A stretch of DNA of 64,000 nt from Sphingomonas sp. BT-65. GTDB taxonomy: Bacteria; Pseudomonadota; Alphaproteobacteria; Sphingomonadales; Sphingomonadaceae. Within the stretch, counting starts at the first letter, position 1; each line of letters begins with the position of its first letter. The stretch covers positions 1,178,001 to 1,242,000 of the forward strand of contig NZ_JAPCIA010000001.1 in assembly GCF_026107375.2 (NCBI RefSeq), in the 5' to 3' direction. Below, in pieces: positions 36,225-45,389 of the stretch. The notes beneath the pieces were generated by a model, which worked only from the letters and a program-made list of their open reading frames with translations, was not told the origin of the DNA and searched no databases. The translations under genes were made by a program, and so were the position numbers.

Positions 36225-36881
36225 TCACGCTTCGTCGGTGTCGCTCAGCTTCCAGTTGGGATCGTCGCTGTGCAGATCGCGGCTGAACGTCCACACATCG
36301 TGCGTCTCGACCGCGTCGCTCAGCGAGCCGGCGATGACGTTACCGTCCTTGTCGCGTGTCACCGCGGCGATGTCCGCGTCGAAGCGCATCGTGATGCGCG
36401 CTGTGCGGCCTTCCACCGCGATCTCGGAGATTGCCGCGCGCTCGATCGAGATCAGGCGGTTGTCGAGCGTCTCGCCCGCCGCCTCGCGCGCGTCGATCGC
36501 AGCGACGAAGCTGTCGCGCACCTCGTCCTCGACCAGCCAGCCGAGCGTGTCGCGGTCGCCCTTCCAGAATGCCTCGAGGATCATCTTGTAGGCCGATTTG
36601 GCGCCCTCGACGAACTGGCCCACGTCGAAGCTCGGATCGGCCGCGATCAGCGCGCGCAGGCCGCCCTCGGCGCCCGCCTCCACGCTGCGCGGGCCGGGTT
36701 CGCGGACCTCGGCCGGCATGTCGATCGTGCGCGGGATCGGCGGCGCGCCCACGCGCTCCTCGGCGGCACGCGGCAGCGGCTGCTGCTCATGGCCGGTGCG
36801 CTTGCCCAGCACCGAGTAGAGCCTCAGCGCCAGAAAGGCCGCGATCGCTGCGAACAATATGACCAGATACACTTGGGACAC
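36225..36881 (-). CDS. Tim44/TimA domain inner-membrane protein
   Basis: 218 residues: one N-terminal membrane helix (VYLVILFAAIAAFLALRLYSVLG), a variable linker, and a Tim44-like domain (FDVGQFVEGAKSAYKMILEAFWKGDRDTL ... RFDADI ... DVWTFSRDLHSDDPNWKLSDT). GTG 36881 follows GGTGG by seven bases and gives the usual short N-terminus; an upstream GTG at 36899 is possible. In Caulobacter TimA is an inner-membrane protein of the same family. Divergent from secB and first gene of the run toward mltA. Confidence 0.87.
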   Translation of the reverse strand: MSQVYLVILFAAIAAFLALRLYSVLGKRTGHEQQPLPRAAEERVGAPPIPRTIDMPAEVREPGPRSVEAGAEGGLRALIAADPSFDVGQFVEGAKSAYKMILEAFWKGDRDTLGWLVEDEVRDSFVAAIDAREAAGETLDNRLISIERAAISEIAVEGRTARITMRFDADIAAVTRDKDGNVIAGSLSDAVETHDVWTFSRDLHSDDPNWKLSDTDEA

Positions 36882-37060
36882 CTCGTTTCCACCCTTCACA
36901 TAGGCAGGATACGCGCCCGATTCAAATATAGCATGAACGGGCGCTGCGATCAGCGTGCGCGCAGGCCCGTTGAAACGCTTGATCGCCCCTGCTAGGCGCG
37001 ACCGTCATTCCAACGCGGATTGCCGCGACTTATATCCCAGACAAGAAGGACTTTCGAACG

Positions 37061-37573
37061 ATGGACGAGCCGGAAAACGCAGCGCCGCAAGGTGAGCCGC
37101 TCGCGAACGGCGCCGACACCGCCCCCTCGGTGGGCGTGATCTCGCAATATGTGAAGGACTTCTCGTTCGAGAATCCGAACGCCCCGGCGATCTACCAGGT
37201 GCAGGGTCAGCCGCAGTTCGACGTCCAGTTCAACATCGGCTCGGCCGAGGTCGCGCAGGACGTGCATGAGGTGGTGCTCAAGATCGACGTGCGCGCCGAG
37301 ACCGAGGGCCAGGTCGCGTTCGTCGTCGACCTCGCCTATGCCGGCCTCTTCGCGGTCCGCAACATCCCCGCCGACCATCTCCAGCCATTCCTGCTGGGCG
37401 AGGCGCCGCGCCTGCTCTTCCCGTTCGCCCGCCGCGTGCTGGCCGATGCCGTCCGCGACGGCGGCTTCCCGCCGCTGATGCTCGAGCCGATCGACTTCAA
37501 CGGCCTCTACTTCCAGCAGCTCGAGCAGCGCGAAGCCGAGCAGGGCGCCGCCGGGGAAGCCGGCCAGGCCTGA
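37061..37573 (+). CDS. secB: Protein-export chaperone SecB
   Basis: 170-residue tetrameric cytosolic chaperone that hands unfolded precursors to SecA. It shows QYVKDFSFENPNAP, the client/SecA-binding strand set, AYAGLFAVRNIPADHLQPFLLGEAPRLLFPFARRVLADAVRDGGFPPLMLEPIDF, and the C-terminal LYFQQL. AAGAAGGA precedes the ATG. Its short acidic N-terminal extension is typical of alphaproteobacteria. Confidence 0.97.
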   Translation: MDEPENAAPQGEPLANGADTAPSVGVISQYVKDFSFENPNAPAIYQVQGQPQFDVQFNIGSAEVAQDVHEVVLKIDVRAETEGQVAFVVDLAYAGLFAVRNIPADHLQPFLLGEAPRLLFPFARRVLADAVRDGGFPPLMLEPIDFNGLYFQQLEQREAEQGAAGEAGQA

Positions 37574-37595
37574 GCTTGGCCTCCGGGGCGCATCC

Positions 37596-39161
37596 ATGAA
37601 CCTCGTCCGGGCACTCGGGTCGATCGGCGGGCTGACGCTCGCCAGCCGCGTGCTCGGGCTGGTCCGCGACTCGCTGTTCGCGCGCTATGTCGGGGCGAGC
37701 TTCGCGTCCGACGCCTTCCTGATCGCCTTCCGCCTGCCCAACCTGTTCCGCGCGCTGTTCGCCGAGGGTGCATTCAGCGCCGCCTTTGTGCCGATGTTCA
37801 GCAAGAAGGTCGGCGAGGCGGACGGCGACACGCGCTCCGCGCTGTCCTTCGCCGAGGAGGCGCTGTCGGTCCTCTTGCCGATCCTGCTGCTGCTCACCGC
37901 GATCATGGAGATCGCCGCCTATCCGGTCGTCTGGGCGCTGTCGGGCGGGTTCAACGACGTGACGCCCGGCCAGTTCGCCTTCGCGGTCGAGCTGTCGCGC
38001 ATCACCTTCCCCTATCTCCTGCTGATCAGCCTCGTCTCGCTGCTCGGCGGGATCCTCAACTCGCTCCACAAATTCTGGGTCAATGCCGCAGCCCCGATCC
38101 TGCTCAACTTCACGCTGATCGCGGCGCTGCTGTTCTTCCACAACGACGACACGCTGCTCACCGCGCGCAACCAGGCGATCGCGGTCACCGTCTCGGGCGC
38201 GCTTCAGCTCCTCTGGCTGATCCTCGCCTGCCGCGCCAACGGCGTGAAGCTGCGCATCCGCATGCCGCGCCTCAGCCCGGACGTGAAGAAGCTGCTCGCG
38301 CTGATCGGCCCCGCCGCCGCGGGCGCAGGCGCGACCCAGATCAACCTGATCATCTCGACCGCGCTCGCCGCCAGCATGCTCGCCGAGGGCTCGGTCTCGT
38401 ACATCTATTATGCCGACCGGCTGAACCAGCTCCCGCTCGGGCTGATTGGCATCGGCCTCGGCACCGTGCTCCTCCCCACCATCGCCCGCCAGCTCGGCGC
38501 GGGGAAGGAAGCGGAGGCGATGCACACCCAGAATCGCGGCGCCGAGCTCGCGCTGTTCCTCACCCTTCCCGCCACCGCGGCTTTGGTGATCTGTGGCGGC
38601 CCGATCGTCGCCGCGCTGTTCCAGCATGGCGCGTTCACCGCGGAGAACACCGTCAAGACCGCGCAGGCGCTCGCCGCCTTCTCGATCGGCCTGCCCGCCT
38701 ATATCCTGGTCAAGGTGCTCACCCCCGGCTTCTACGCCCGCGCCGACACGAAGAGCCCGGTGCGCTACGCCACCGTCTCGATCGGCGTGAACCTCGCGCT
38801 CAACCTCGCGCTGATCGTGCCGCTCCAGCATATGGGTCCGCCGCTCGCCACCGCGATCGCCGCCTGGGTCAACGTCGCCATGCTCTACCGCGCGCTCGCC
38901 CAGCGCGGCCATTTCGTCGCCGACGCGCAGCTCAAGCGCCGCGTGTGGCGCCTGACCGGCGCTGCCGTCGCGATGGGCGCGGTGATGTTCTTCCTCAACG
39001 ATCTGTTCACGCCGTACACCACCGGCGCCTGGACGATCCGCACCGGGGCGATGCTGGTGCTGGTCGGCGCGGGATGCATCGTGTACGCGGTCGCGTGCTT
39101 CGGCACCGGAGCGGTGCGGATCGGCGACCTGAAAGCGCTGTTCCGCCGCCGCGCCGCCTGA
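37596..39161 (+). CDS. murJ: Lipid II flippase MurJ
   Basis: 521-residue MATE-like flippase with about 14 membrane helices. Typical blocks are LTLASRVLGLVRDSLFARYVGAS, DAFLIAFRLPNLFRALFAEGAFSAAFVP, YLLLISLVSLLGGILNSLHKFWVNAAAPILLN, and YADRLNQLPLGLIGIGLGTVLLPTIAR. The charged residues in the central cavity region (RVLGLVRD, RLPN) are retained. It starts 22 bases after secB and is followed by trpS after 23 bases. Confidence 0.96.
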   Translation: MNLVRALGSIGGLTLASRVLGLVRDSLFARYVGASFASDAFLIAFRLPNLFRALFAEGAFSAAFVPMFSKKVGEADGDTRSALSFAEEALSVLLPILLLLTAIMEIAAYPVVWALSGGFNDVTPGQFAFAVELSRITFPYLLLISLVSLLGGILNSLHKFWVNAAAPILLNFTLIAALLFFHNDDTLLTARNQAIAVTVSGALQLLWLILACRANGVKLRIRMPRLSPDVKKLLALIGPAAAGAGATQINLIISTALAASMLAEGSVSYIYYADRLNQLPLGLIGIGLGTVLLPTIARQLGAGKEAEAMHTQNRGAELALFLTLPATAALVICGGPIVAALFQHGAFTAENTVKTAQALAAFSIGLPAYILVKVLTPGFYARADTKSPVRYATVSIGVNLALNLALIVPLQHMGPPLATAIAAWVNVAMLYRALAQRGHFVADAQLKRRVWRLTGAAVAMGAVMFFLNDLFTPYTTGAWTIRTGAMLVLVGAGCIVYAVACFGTGAVRIGDLKALFRRRAA

Positions 39162-39184
39162 AAACTCAGTTCCAGAGAAGTCCC

Positions 39185-40192
39185 ATGCGCGTCGTTTCCG
39201 GCATCAAGCCCACCGGCAATCTCCACCTCGGCAACTATCTGGGTGCCATCAAGCAGTGGGTGGAGATGCAGGCCGATGTCGACGCGGCGGGCGGCGAGAG
39301 CATGTACTTCATCGCCGACCTGCACGGCCTCACCGAATGGATCGACCCGCAGGCGCTGTATGCCAACACGTTCGAGATCGCCGCGGCGATGATCGCGTGC
39401 GGCATCGATCCCAAACGCTCGATCCTGTTCAACCAGACCCGGGTGCCTGCACATAGCGAGCTCGCCTGGCTGCTCAACAACGTCGCGCGCGTCGGCTGGC
39501 TCAACCGCATGACCCAGTTCAAGGACAAGGCGGGCAAGAACCGCGAGGGCGCGAGCGTTGGCCTCTATGACTATCCGGTGCTGATGGCCGCCGATGTGCT
39601 GCTCTACTCGACCACCCATGTTCCGGTGGGCGAGGACCAGAAGCAGCATCTCGAGCTGGCGCGCGACATCGCCGCCAAGTTCAACCAGGATTACGGCGTC
39701 GAGCTGCTCGTCCAGCCCGAGCCGCTGGTGAGCAAGGCTGCGCCGCGCATCATGAGCCTGCGCGACGCCACCTCGAAGATGTCCAAGTCCAATCCCTCGG
39801 ACGCGGCGCGGATCAACCTGATCGACGACGACGACGCCATCGCCCAGAAGTTCCGCAAGGCGAAGACCGACCCCGAGCCGCTTGGTGACAGCTTCGAGGC
39901 GCTCAAGGACAGGCCCGAGGCGAAGAACCTCGTCACCATCTTCGCCGCGCTGTCGGATCGCACGCCCGACGACGTGATGGCGGAATATGCAGGCCAGGGC
40001 TTCGGCGCGTTCAAGCCCGCCCTCGCCGATCTCGCCGTGGCTAGGCTCGGCCCGATCCGCGACGAGATGGTCCGCCTCACGGCCGATCGCGCCGCGGTGG
40101 ACGCGATCCTGCGCGACGGCTCGGAAAAGGCCGCCGCCCTCGCCGCGCCCCTGCTCCGCAAGGTGCAGGAGACGATGGGCCTGTTGGTCTGA
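39185..40192 (+). CDS. trpS: Tryptophanyl-tRNA synthetase
   Basis: 335-residue class I synthetase. It begins MRVVSGIKPTGNLHLGNYLG, with the HIGH-type motif as HLGN, contains YPVLMAADVLLY and VGEDQKQHLELARDIA for adenylate/tRNA handling, and the KMSKS loop as TSKMSKSNPSDAARINLIDDDD. Length is normal. Follows murJ in the same direction. Confidence 0.97.
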   Translation: MRVVSGIKPTGNLHLGNYLGAIKQWVEMQADVDAAGGESMYFIADLHGLTEWIDPQALYANTFEIAAAMIACGIDPKRSILFNQTRVPAHSELAWLLNNVARVGWLNRMTQFKDKAGKNREGASVGLYDYPVLMAADVLLYSTTHVPVGEDQKQHLELARDIAAKFNQDYGVELLVQPEPLVSKAAPRIMSLRDATSKMSKSNPSDAARINLIDDDDAIAQKFRKAKTDPEPLGDSFEALKDRPEAKNLVTIFAALSDRTPDDVMAEYAGQGFGAFKPALADLAVARLGPIRDEMVRLTADRAAVDAILRDGSEKAAALAAPLLRKVQETMGLLV

Positions 40193-40196
40193 CGGG

Positions 40197-41525
40197 TCAG
40201 AAGCTCGCCGTCAGATTGAGCGAGTTGTAGACCGTGGTGCCCCCGCGCGGCGCGTTGGGGGCATCGCGCAGGAATCGTCCCTTCGCCAGCACCACGCCAG
40301 TCCATTCGAAGCGCAGCCGCTCGGGCCGCACCCACCAGCGCAGCCGCGCGTCGAACTGGTTTCCGGCAAAGCTGCCCGCGCGGCCGCTGGCGTCGCGGAT
40401 GCCGGTGGTCGAGAAGCTGTCCGTTCGCTCCGCCAGCCACATCGCGTGCCAGGTCGCGGTCAAATCGACACGCTTCGACGGCGCGGTCTCGATCCGCGGC
40501 CCGAACGACACGATATTCGCCCGCCCCACTGCATTGTAGAGCCCCGCGGGGGCCAGATCGGCGCGGCGCATTCCGAACAGCGTGTCGAACCGGCCATAGC
40601 GTCCGCCCGCTCGATCGCCGCTGGCGCGGTCATACTCGAGCGACAACCGTGTCTTCCACGAATCGGTCAGCGTATAGCCGAGATCGGCGTGCACGAAGCT
40701 CGCGCTGACCGGCAGCCGCGCCGCATTGGCTGCCGCAGATGCGCTGACAGTCCCGGACTGATGGAACGCCTCGACTTCGAAATCCGCCTTCCCCGCCGCC
40801 GGATCGCGCATCACCCGCCCACCCCAGGTATTGAGCGAGCGATCGCGCGTCGACCGCCCCGGCGTGTCGCGCTCGCCGAGATGGAAGAAGCTCGCCTCGA
40901 CGCTCACCGGCCCGATCGCCTTCGCCTTGGCGAGCGTGCCGCCCCACAGCACCTGATCGAACCCTTCATGATCCCATTCGACCCGCCCGCGCCGCAGCGC
41001 TGCATTGTCGTCGGGGCGCCGCTGCTGGGGCAGCACATAGACCGCCGTCGCACTCACCCCGCCGGGTGCCGCTATCTCGGCCCTGAGCCCGGTATAGCCA
41101 TTGGTGGTGTTGCGATAATCGTCCGCCGCCACCAGCCGCCGCGATCCGATGTTGAGCGTGAACCGCCCGCCTTGCAGCGTCACGCGCGTCTTGCCGATCC
41201 CGGTGCGCCACGCGGCATGCACCTGCACCAGCTCGAAGGTGTTGACCTCCCCCGTGCTTACCGGCGTGCCCGGGTCGTCACCCCAGACGCGGCTGTCCCA
41301 GAGCTCGGCGGTCAGGGTCAGCGGCCCCTCGCGATAACTGGCGAGCAAGGTGGTGCGCAGGTTGACCAGCGTGTCGCTGGGATCGAACCCGACGCGAAGC
41401 TGGTTGTCGATCGCTTCGTAACGGAGCCGCATCGTGGCGGAGAGGTCGAGCCCCTCGCGCTGCTGGGCAGTGGCGGATTGAGCGGCACAAACGGACAGGC
41501 AGGCAAGGGAAATTGCACGCAGCAT
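40197..41525 (-). CDS. Alginate-export-type outer-membrane porin
   Basis: 442-residue beta-barrel with a signal peptide ending SATAQ (ATG 41525, GAAGGA upstream). DLSATMRLRYEAIDNQLR opens the barrel; alternating strands include RTTLLASYREGPLTLTAELWDSR, RVTLQGGRFTLNIGSRRLVAADDYRNTTNGYTGLRA and the terminal TTVYNSLNLTASF ending in Phe. This is the pattern of the alginate_exp (AlgE-like) family, which in sphingomonads is widespread and mostly of unknown substrate. Convergent with trpS with only four bases between stops. Confidence 0.82.
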   Translation of the reverse strand: MLRAISLACLSVCAAQSATAQQREGLDLSATMRLRYEAIDNQLRVGFDPSDTLVNLRTTLLASYREGPLTLTAELWDSRVWGDDPGTPVSTGEVNTFELVQVHAAWRTGIGKTRVTLQGGRFTLNIGSRRLVAADDYRNTTNGYTGLRAEIAAPGGVSATAVYVLPQQRRPDDNAALRRGRVEWDHEGFDQVLWGGTLAKAKAIGPVSVEASFFHLGERDTPGRSTRDRSLNTWGGRVMRDPAAGKADFEVEAFHQSGTVSASAAANAARLPVSASFVHADLGYTLTDSWKTRLSLEYDRASGDRAGGRYGRFDTLFGMRRADLAPAGLYNAVGRANIVSFGPRIETAPSKRVDLTATWHAMWLAERTDSFSTTGIRDASGRAGSFAGNQFDARLRWWVRPERLRFEWTGVVLAKGRFLRDAPNAPRGGTTVYNSLNLTASF

Positions 41526-41708
41526 GACGCATCCTTCGAGACTTCGGTGGATGCGATGCTTCGGCTGACGCCTCATGAGGGGATCGCCGCCCCCATCGCC
41601 GGCGACAAGAAGGACGGCGGCAACGCTTGTCAAGGTTCAGCGACCCTAAACCACTGCGGCGACACGTAAACAATATGAACCTATTCGCGCGGGCACCGTT
41701 TTCATCCC

Positions 41709-42404
41709 ATGCTAAAACCCGTCAACGAAGCGGCTCATCCGCTCGCCCAGCGTTTCCAAGCCTTTGTGAGAGACCCCGAATTCCCCTGTGTCGGCGCCAA
41801 GTCCGCGCTCGGCCGCGGCCAGATGCGCTTCGTCATCGGCCGCGATATCCGCTCGGCATGGGATGATCTTCGCATCCTCCCCAGCCTGCACGATCTCGCC
41901 GCCTCCTACCGCGCCGATCCGGTGCTGTTCCAGTCGCTCATCGTTTTGTTCGAGAAGGATGCGGACCTCGACGAGCTCGGCTTCGAGACCAACCTCTGGG
42001 CGCGGCTGCAGTCGCTCACCGACAAGGACGACTGGCTCGGCCAACAGCCCGACCCGCGCGTCAGCCATTCGCCCGATGATCCGCATTTCTCGCTGAGCTT
42101 CGGCGGCGAGGCCTTCTTCGTCGTCGGCCTTCATCCCGCCGCCAGCCGTCCCGGCCGGCGCTTCGAGCGCCCGGCGCTGGTGTTCAACCTCCACGATCAG
42201 TTCGAACGCCTGCGCGCCGAAGGCTCGTACGAAAAGCTGCGCGGCACGATCATCGAGCGCGACGTCGCCATCGCCGGCGAGCCCAATCCGATGCTCGCGC
42301 GCCACGGCGCCTCTTCGGAGGCGCGCCAATATAGCGGCCGCGCAGTCGAGGCCGACTGGGCCTGCCCCTTCTCGGGGCGTCAAAAGGCCGACCATGCCGC
42401 ATAG
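41709..42404 (+). CDS. YqcI/YcgG (GntA-like) family protein
   Basis: 231 residues. HPLAQRFQAFVRDPEFPCVGAKSAL, the late SLSFGGEAFFVVGLHPAASRPGRRF, PALVFNLHDQFERLRAEGSYEKLRGTIIERD and the terminal WACPFSG are the family landmarks. A studied member, GntA, is a haem-dependent enzyme that N-hydroxylates a guanidino group in guanitoxin synthesis; other members may hydroxylate other guanidino or amino compounds. It overlaps the DUF1989 gene by 11 bases, so the two are co-translated. The exact substrate here is unknown. Confidence 0.87.
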   Translation: MLKPVNEAAHPLAQRFQAFVRDPEFPCVGAKSALGRGQMRFVIGRDIRSAWDDLRILPSLHDLAASYRADPVLFQSLIVLFEKDADLDELGFETNLWARLQSLTDKDDWLGQQPDPRVSHSPDDPHFSLSFGGEAFFVVGLHPAASRPGRRFERPALVFNLHDQFERLRAEGSYEKLRGTIIERDVAIAGEPNPMLARHGASSEARQYSGRAVEADWACPFSGRQKADHAA

Positions 42405-42975
42405 GATCGCACCGCGTACCGGCGCGGGGTTCGAGCTCGGCAAGGGCCAGACGCTCACCGTCATCGATCCCACCGGCGAGCAGGTCGCCGATCTCCTCGC
42501 CTTCCGCCGCGACGATATCCGCGAGGTGATCTCCTCGGGCCGCACGCTCGACTATGCCAGCCGCATCTACCTCACCACTGGTGACAAGCTCTATTCCAAC
42601 CGCAGCAACGTCCTGCTCGAGATCGTCGAGGACGATGTCGGCCGCCACGATTTCCTGCTCACGCCCTGCTCGAAGGACACCTTCCGCATCATCTATGGCG
42701 ATACCGATCCGCACCGCGGCTGCTTCGGCAACCTTGTTGCAGCGCTGGAGCCATGGGGGATCGAGCCGGACATGATCCCGGTCGCGTTCAACTGCTTCAT
42801 GAACGTGCCGGTCGACGGCGCCACCGGCGAGCTTCGCGTCGATCCTCCGCTGAGCAAGGCGGGCGACCGCATCGTCTTTCGCGCGCACGAAGACCTGGTG
42901 ATCGGCCTCACCGCCTGCTCGGCGCTTCAGTCGAACAACGGATCGTTCAAGCCGATCGACTACGCAATCGGCTAG
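42394..42975 (+). CDS. DUF1989 / urea-carboxylase-associated family protein
   Basis: 193 residues with the family pattern RTGAGFELGKGQTLTVIDPTGEQVADLLAF, TLDYASRIYLTTGDKLYSNRSNVLLEIVEDDVGRHDFLLTPCS, GDTDPHRGCFGNL and FNCFMNVPVD. Characterised relatives (CgdA/CgdB, formerly urea-amidolyase-associated proteins) form a carboxyguanidine deiminase. It starts inside the end of the YqcI/YcgG gene and its stop interlocks with gshA by CTAG. The partnership suggests guanidino-nitrogen metabolism; no urea carboxylase or guanidine transporter is nearby. Confidence 0.88.
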   Translation: MPHRIAPRTGAGFELGKGQTLTVIDPTGEQVADLLAFRRDDIREVISSGRTLDYASRIYLTTGDKLYSNRSNVLLEIVEDDVGRHDFLLTPCSKDTFRIIYGDTDPHRGCFGNLVAALEPWGIEPDMIPVAFNCFMNVPVDGATGELRVDPPLSKAGDRIVFRAHEDLVIGLTACSALQSNNGSFKPIDYAIG

Positions 42976-44345
42976 AACTTGGTCTCGCCATAGATCGCGC
43001 AAACATCGCCGTCCCATGCGCCGCGATAATGTTCGAGCAGCACCTCGGCCGGCACCTTGCCCGTCCGCACGATCTCACGCAGCGGGTCGAGGAAGCCGCT
43101 CTCATTGTCGCCCGCCGAATTGAGCCGCGCGCGCGCGGTGAGGCCGGCCCCGGCGATGTCGATCACCTGCCCCGCAATGTCGCGCAGCTTGCCCCCGCCC
43201 GGCAGCGGCGCGTCGAGCCCGAGCTTCGGCACGCTGTCGCGCAGCGCCTGCCGCTCGGCCATGTCCCAGTCCTTGACCAGATCCCACGCCGCATCGAGCG
43301 CGCCCTGGTCGTAAAGCAGCCCCACCCACAAGGCCGGCAGCGCACAGATGCGGTTCCACGGCCCACCATCGGCGCCACGCATTTCCAGGAACGTCTTGAG
43401 CCGCACCTCGGGGAAGGCGGTCGACAGATGATCCGCCCAATCGTCGATCGTCGGCTTCTCGCCGGGCAGCACCGAAAGCTCGCCCTTGAGGAAATCGCGA
43501 AAGCTCAGCCCCGCCGCGTCGATGTAGCGCCCCTCGCGATAGACGAAGTACATCGGCACATCGAGCGCGTACTCCATGTAACGCTCGTACCCGAACCCGT
43601 CCTCGAACACGAAGGGCAGCATGCCCGTGCGGTGCGGATCGGTGTCCGACCAGATATGGCTGCGGTAGCTCAAGAACCCGTTGGGCTTGCGCTCGGTGAA
43701 GGGCGAGTTGGCGAACAACGCCGTCGCCAGCGGCTGGAGCGCGAGGCCGACGCGGAACTTCTGCGCCATGTCCGCCTCGCTCGCATAATCGAGGTTCACC
43801 TGGATCGTGCAGGTGCGCAGCATCATGTCGAGGCCCAGGCTGCCGACGCGCGGCATATGGCGCAGCATGATGCCGTAGCGGCCCTTGGGCATCACCGGCA
43901 GGTCGCTGCGCGCCTTGTCGGGCCACATGCCAAGGCCCAGGAAACCGAGCCCGAGCTTCTCGCCGACCGCCTTCACCTGATTGAGGTGGCGGCCGGTCTC
44001 CGCGCAGGTCTCGTGGAGATTCTCGAGCGGCGCGCCCGACAGTTCGAGCTGCCCCGCGGGCTCGAGGCTCACCGTGCCGTCGGGGCCTGACAGCGCGATG
44101 ACGTTGCCGCCCTCGGTCACCGGCGACCAGCCGAACTGGGTCAGCTCGGCAAGCAGGTCGCGGATGCCGCCCGGCTCGTCATAGCTCGGCGCGTGATTGT
44201 CGCGCGTCGAATAGACGAACTTCTCGTGCTCGGTGCCGATTCGCCAGCGCTCGGCGGGCTTCTCGCCCTTGGCGAAATAGTCGAGGAGCTGCTGACGGCT
44301 CTCGATGACTGGGGAGTCGGTTGCGGAAGCCGTCTTGGTGCTCAT
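42972..44345 (-). CDS. gshA: Glutamate-cysteine ligase (alphaproteobacterial type)
   Basis: 457-residue first enzyme of glutathione synthesis, of the plant/alphaproteobacterial GCS2 class. It contains WRIGTEHEKFVY, ALSGPDGTVSLEPAGQLELSGAPLENLHETC, MPKGRYGIMLRHMPRVG, MMLRTCTIQVNLDYASEADM and LKTFLEMRGADGG. A start at 44345 or 44354 is possible; the former is used. Upstream toward rsmE lies the palindromic repeat 44420-44500. Confidence 0.95.
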   Translation of the reverse strand: MSTKTASATDSPVIESRQQLLDYFAKGEKPAERWRIGTEHEKFVYSTRDNHAPSYDEPGGIRDLLAELTQFGWSPVTEGGNVIALSGPDGTVSLEPAGQLELSGAPLENLHETCAETGRHLNQVKAVGEKLGLGFLGLGMWPDKARSDLPVMPKGRYGIMLRHMPRVGSLGLDMMLRTCTIQVNLDYASEADMAQKFRVGLALQPLATALFANSPFTERKPNGFLSYRSHIWSDTDPHRTGMLPFVFEDGFGYERYMEYALDVPMYFVYREGRYIDAAGLSFRDFLKGELSVLPGEKPTIDDWADHLSTAFPEVRLKTFLEMRGADGGPWNRICALPALWVGLLYDQGALDAAWDLVKDWDMAERQALRDSVPKLGLDAPLPGGGKLRDIAGQVIDIAGAGLTARARLNSAGDNESGFLDPLREIVRTGKVPAEVLLEHYRGAWDGDVCAIYGETKF

Positions 44346-44419
44346 CCGCGGCATTTAGGCGTGCGTAACGATCCGCGAAAGAGGGATAAAAATACCCCAT
44401 TTTCAGTGGGATTTTATAT

Positions 44420-44500
44420 TCCTCCCCTTCAGGGGAGGGGGACCGCCGAAGGCGGTGGAGGGGCCGCCCCGCAGGGGGCGGGAACCTCCCCTGAGGGGAG
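44420..44500. repeat. Intergenic palindromic repeat, copy 1
   Basis: Starts TCCTCCCCTTCAGGGGAGG (hairpin CCTCCCC-TTCA-GGGGAGG), continues with ACCGCC-GAA-GGCGGT and GCCGCCCC..GGGGGCGG stems, and ends CCTCCCCTGAGGGGAG. It is the same element type as 63813-63945. Lies between gshA and rsmE, both on the minus strand. Confidence 0.75.
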
Positions 44501-44513
44501 AAATGAAGGAGAA

Positions 44514-45257
44514 TTACCAATCCCCCGCCGCGCCCATCCACAGGCTCACCGCCGCCGCCGCCGCGGTCTCGGCGCGCAGGATCCGCGGCCCCAGCGAAAT
44601 CCCCACCGCCTGCGGCACCGCGCGGATCGCGTCGCGCTCCTCGGCGTCGAACCCGCCCTCGGGGCCGACCAGGATCGCCGCCGGCCCGGGATGCGCGCGC
44701 ATCGCCTTCAGCGCGGGCGCGCCACCGGTCTCGTCGGCGAAGAACAGCGCCCGATCCGCCGGCCAGTCGCGCAGCAACACCGCAAGCTTCACCGGCTCGG
44801 CCAGCTCGGGCAGCGCGGTGCGCCCGCATTGCTCGGCGGCCTCGATCATGTGGCTGCGCAACCGCTCGAGATTGAGCTTGTCGACCACCGCGCGCCGCGT
44901 CAGCACCGGCGCCAGCCGCGCGACGCCCAGTTCGCACGCCTTCTCCGCGACCCAATCGATCCGCCCCTTCTTGATCGGTGCGGCGCACAGCCACAGGTCG
45001 GGCACCGCCTCGCGCTCGCGCAGCCTTTCGCGCACTTCCAGCGTCACATCGCGCTTGCGCACCTCCGCAGCGACCGCGAGCCACTCCCCGGTCGCATCGT
45101 CGAACAGCTTGACCGGATCGCCCGCCTTGAGGCGCATGACGCTCGCCAGATAATGCCCCTGCGGCCCATCGATCCGACGCACCTCGCCTGCCGACAGCGA
45201 GGGCTCGACGAACAAACGCGGCGTCGATTGCGGCGGCCAGGCGGGAGTGGCGATCAT
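44514..45257 (-). CDS. rsmE: 16S rRNA (uracil1498-N3)-methyltransferase
   Basis: 247-residue SPOUT methyltransferase. PUA-like N-terminus (RLFVEPSLSAGEVRRIDGPQGHYLASVMRLKAGD) and the knotted C-terminal domain with KKGRIDWVAEKACELGV, EAAEQCGRTALPEL, LVGPEGGFDAEERD and LGPRILRAETAAAAAVSLW, the S-adenosylmethionine-binding knot. Sits in the gshA-rsmE-ubiA neighbourhood typical of sphingomonads. Confidence 0.96.
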   Translation of the reverse strand: MIATPAWPPQSTPRLFVEPSLSAGEVRRIDGPQGHYLASVMRLKAGDPVKLFDDATGEWLAVAAEVRKRDVTLEVRERLREREAVPDLWLCAAPIKKGRIDWVAEKACELGVARLAPVLTRRAVVDKLNLERLRSHMIEAAEQCGRTALPELAEPVKLAVLLRDWPADRALFFADETGGAPALKAMRAHPGPAAILVGPEGGFDAEERDAIRAVPQAVGISLGPRILRAETAAAAAVSLWMGAAGDW

Positions 45258-45389
45258 CGGAGCCCCTTATCCCGCGCTTTCCCGCGAAGTCGAGCGCCGG
45301 ACCGCCATTATTCATTTTCCTACAGCCCTCTGCCTGTGGCAGCAGAAAGCATGGTCTTCACCGTTTCGTTCCTCGTCCCGGCACCGCGC

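Noticed and set aside
41605..41633. TTGACA on the minus strand as promoter of the alginate-export-type porin
   Set aside because: The -35 is perfect but the hexamer at 17 bases (TCTTGT) matches the -10 consensus in only three positions; too weak to call.
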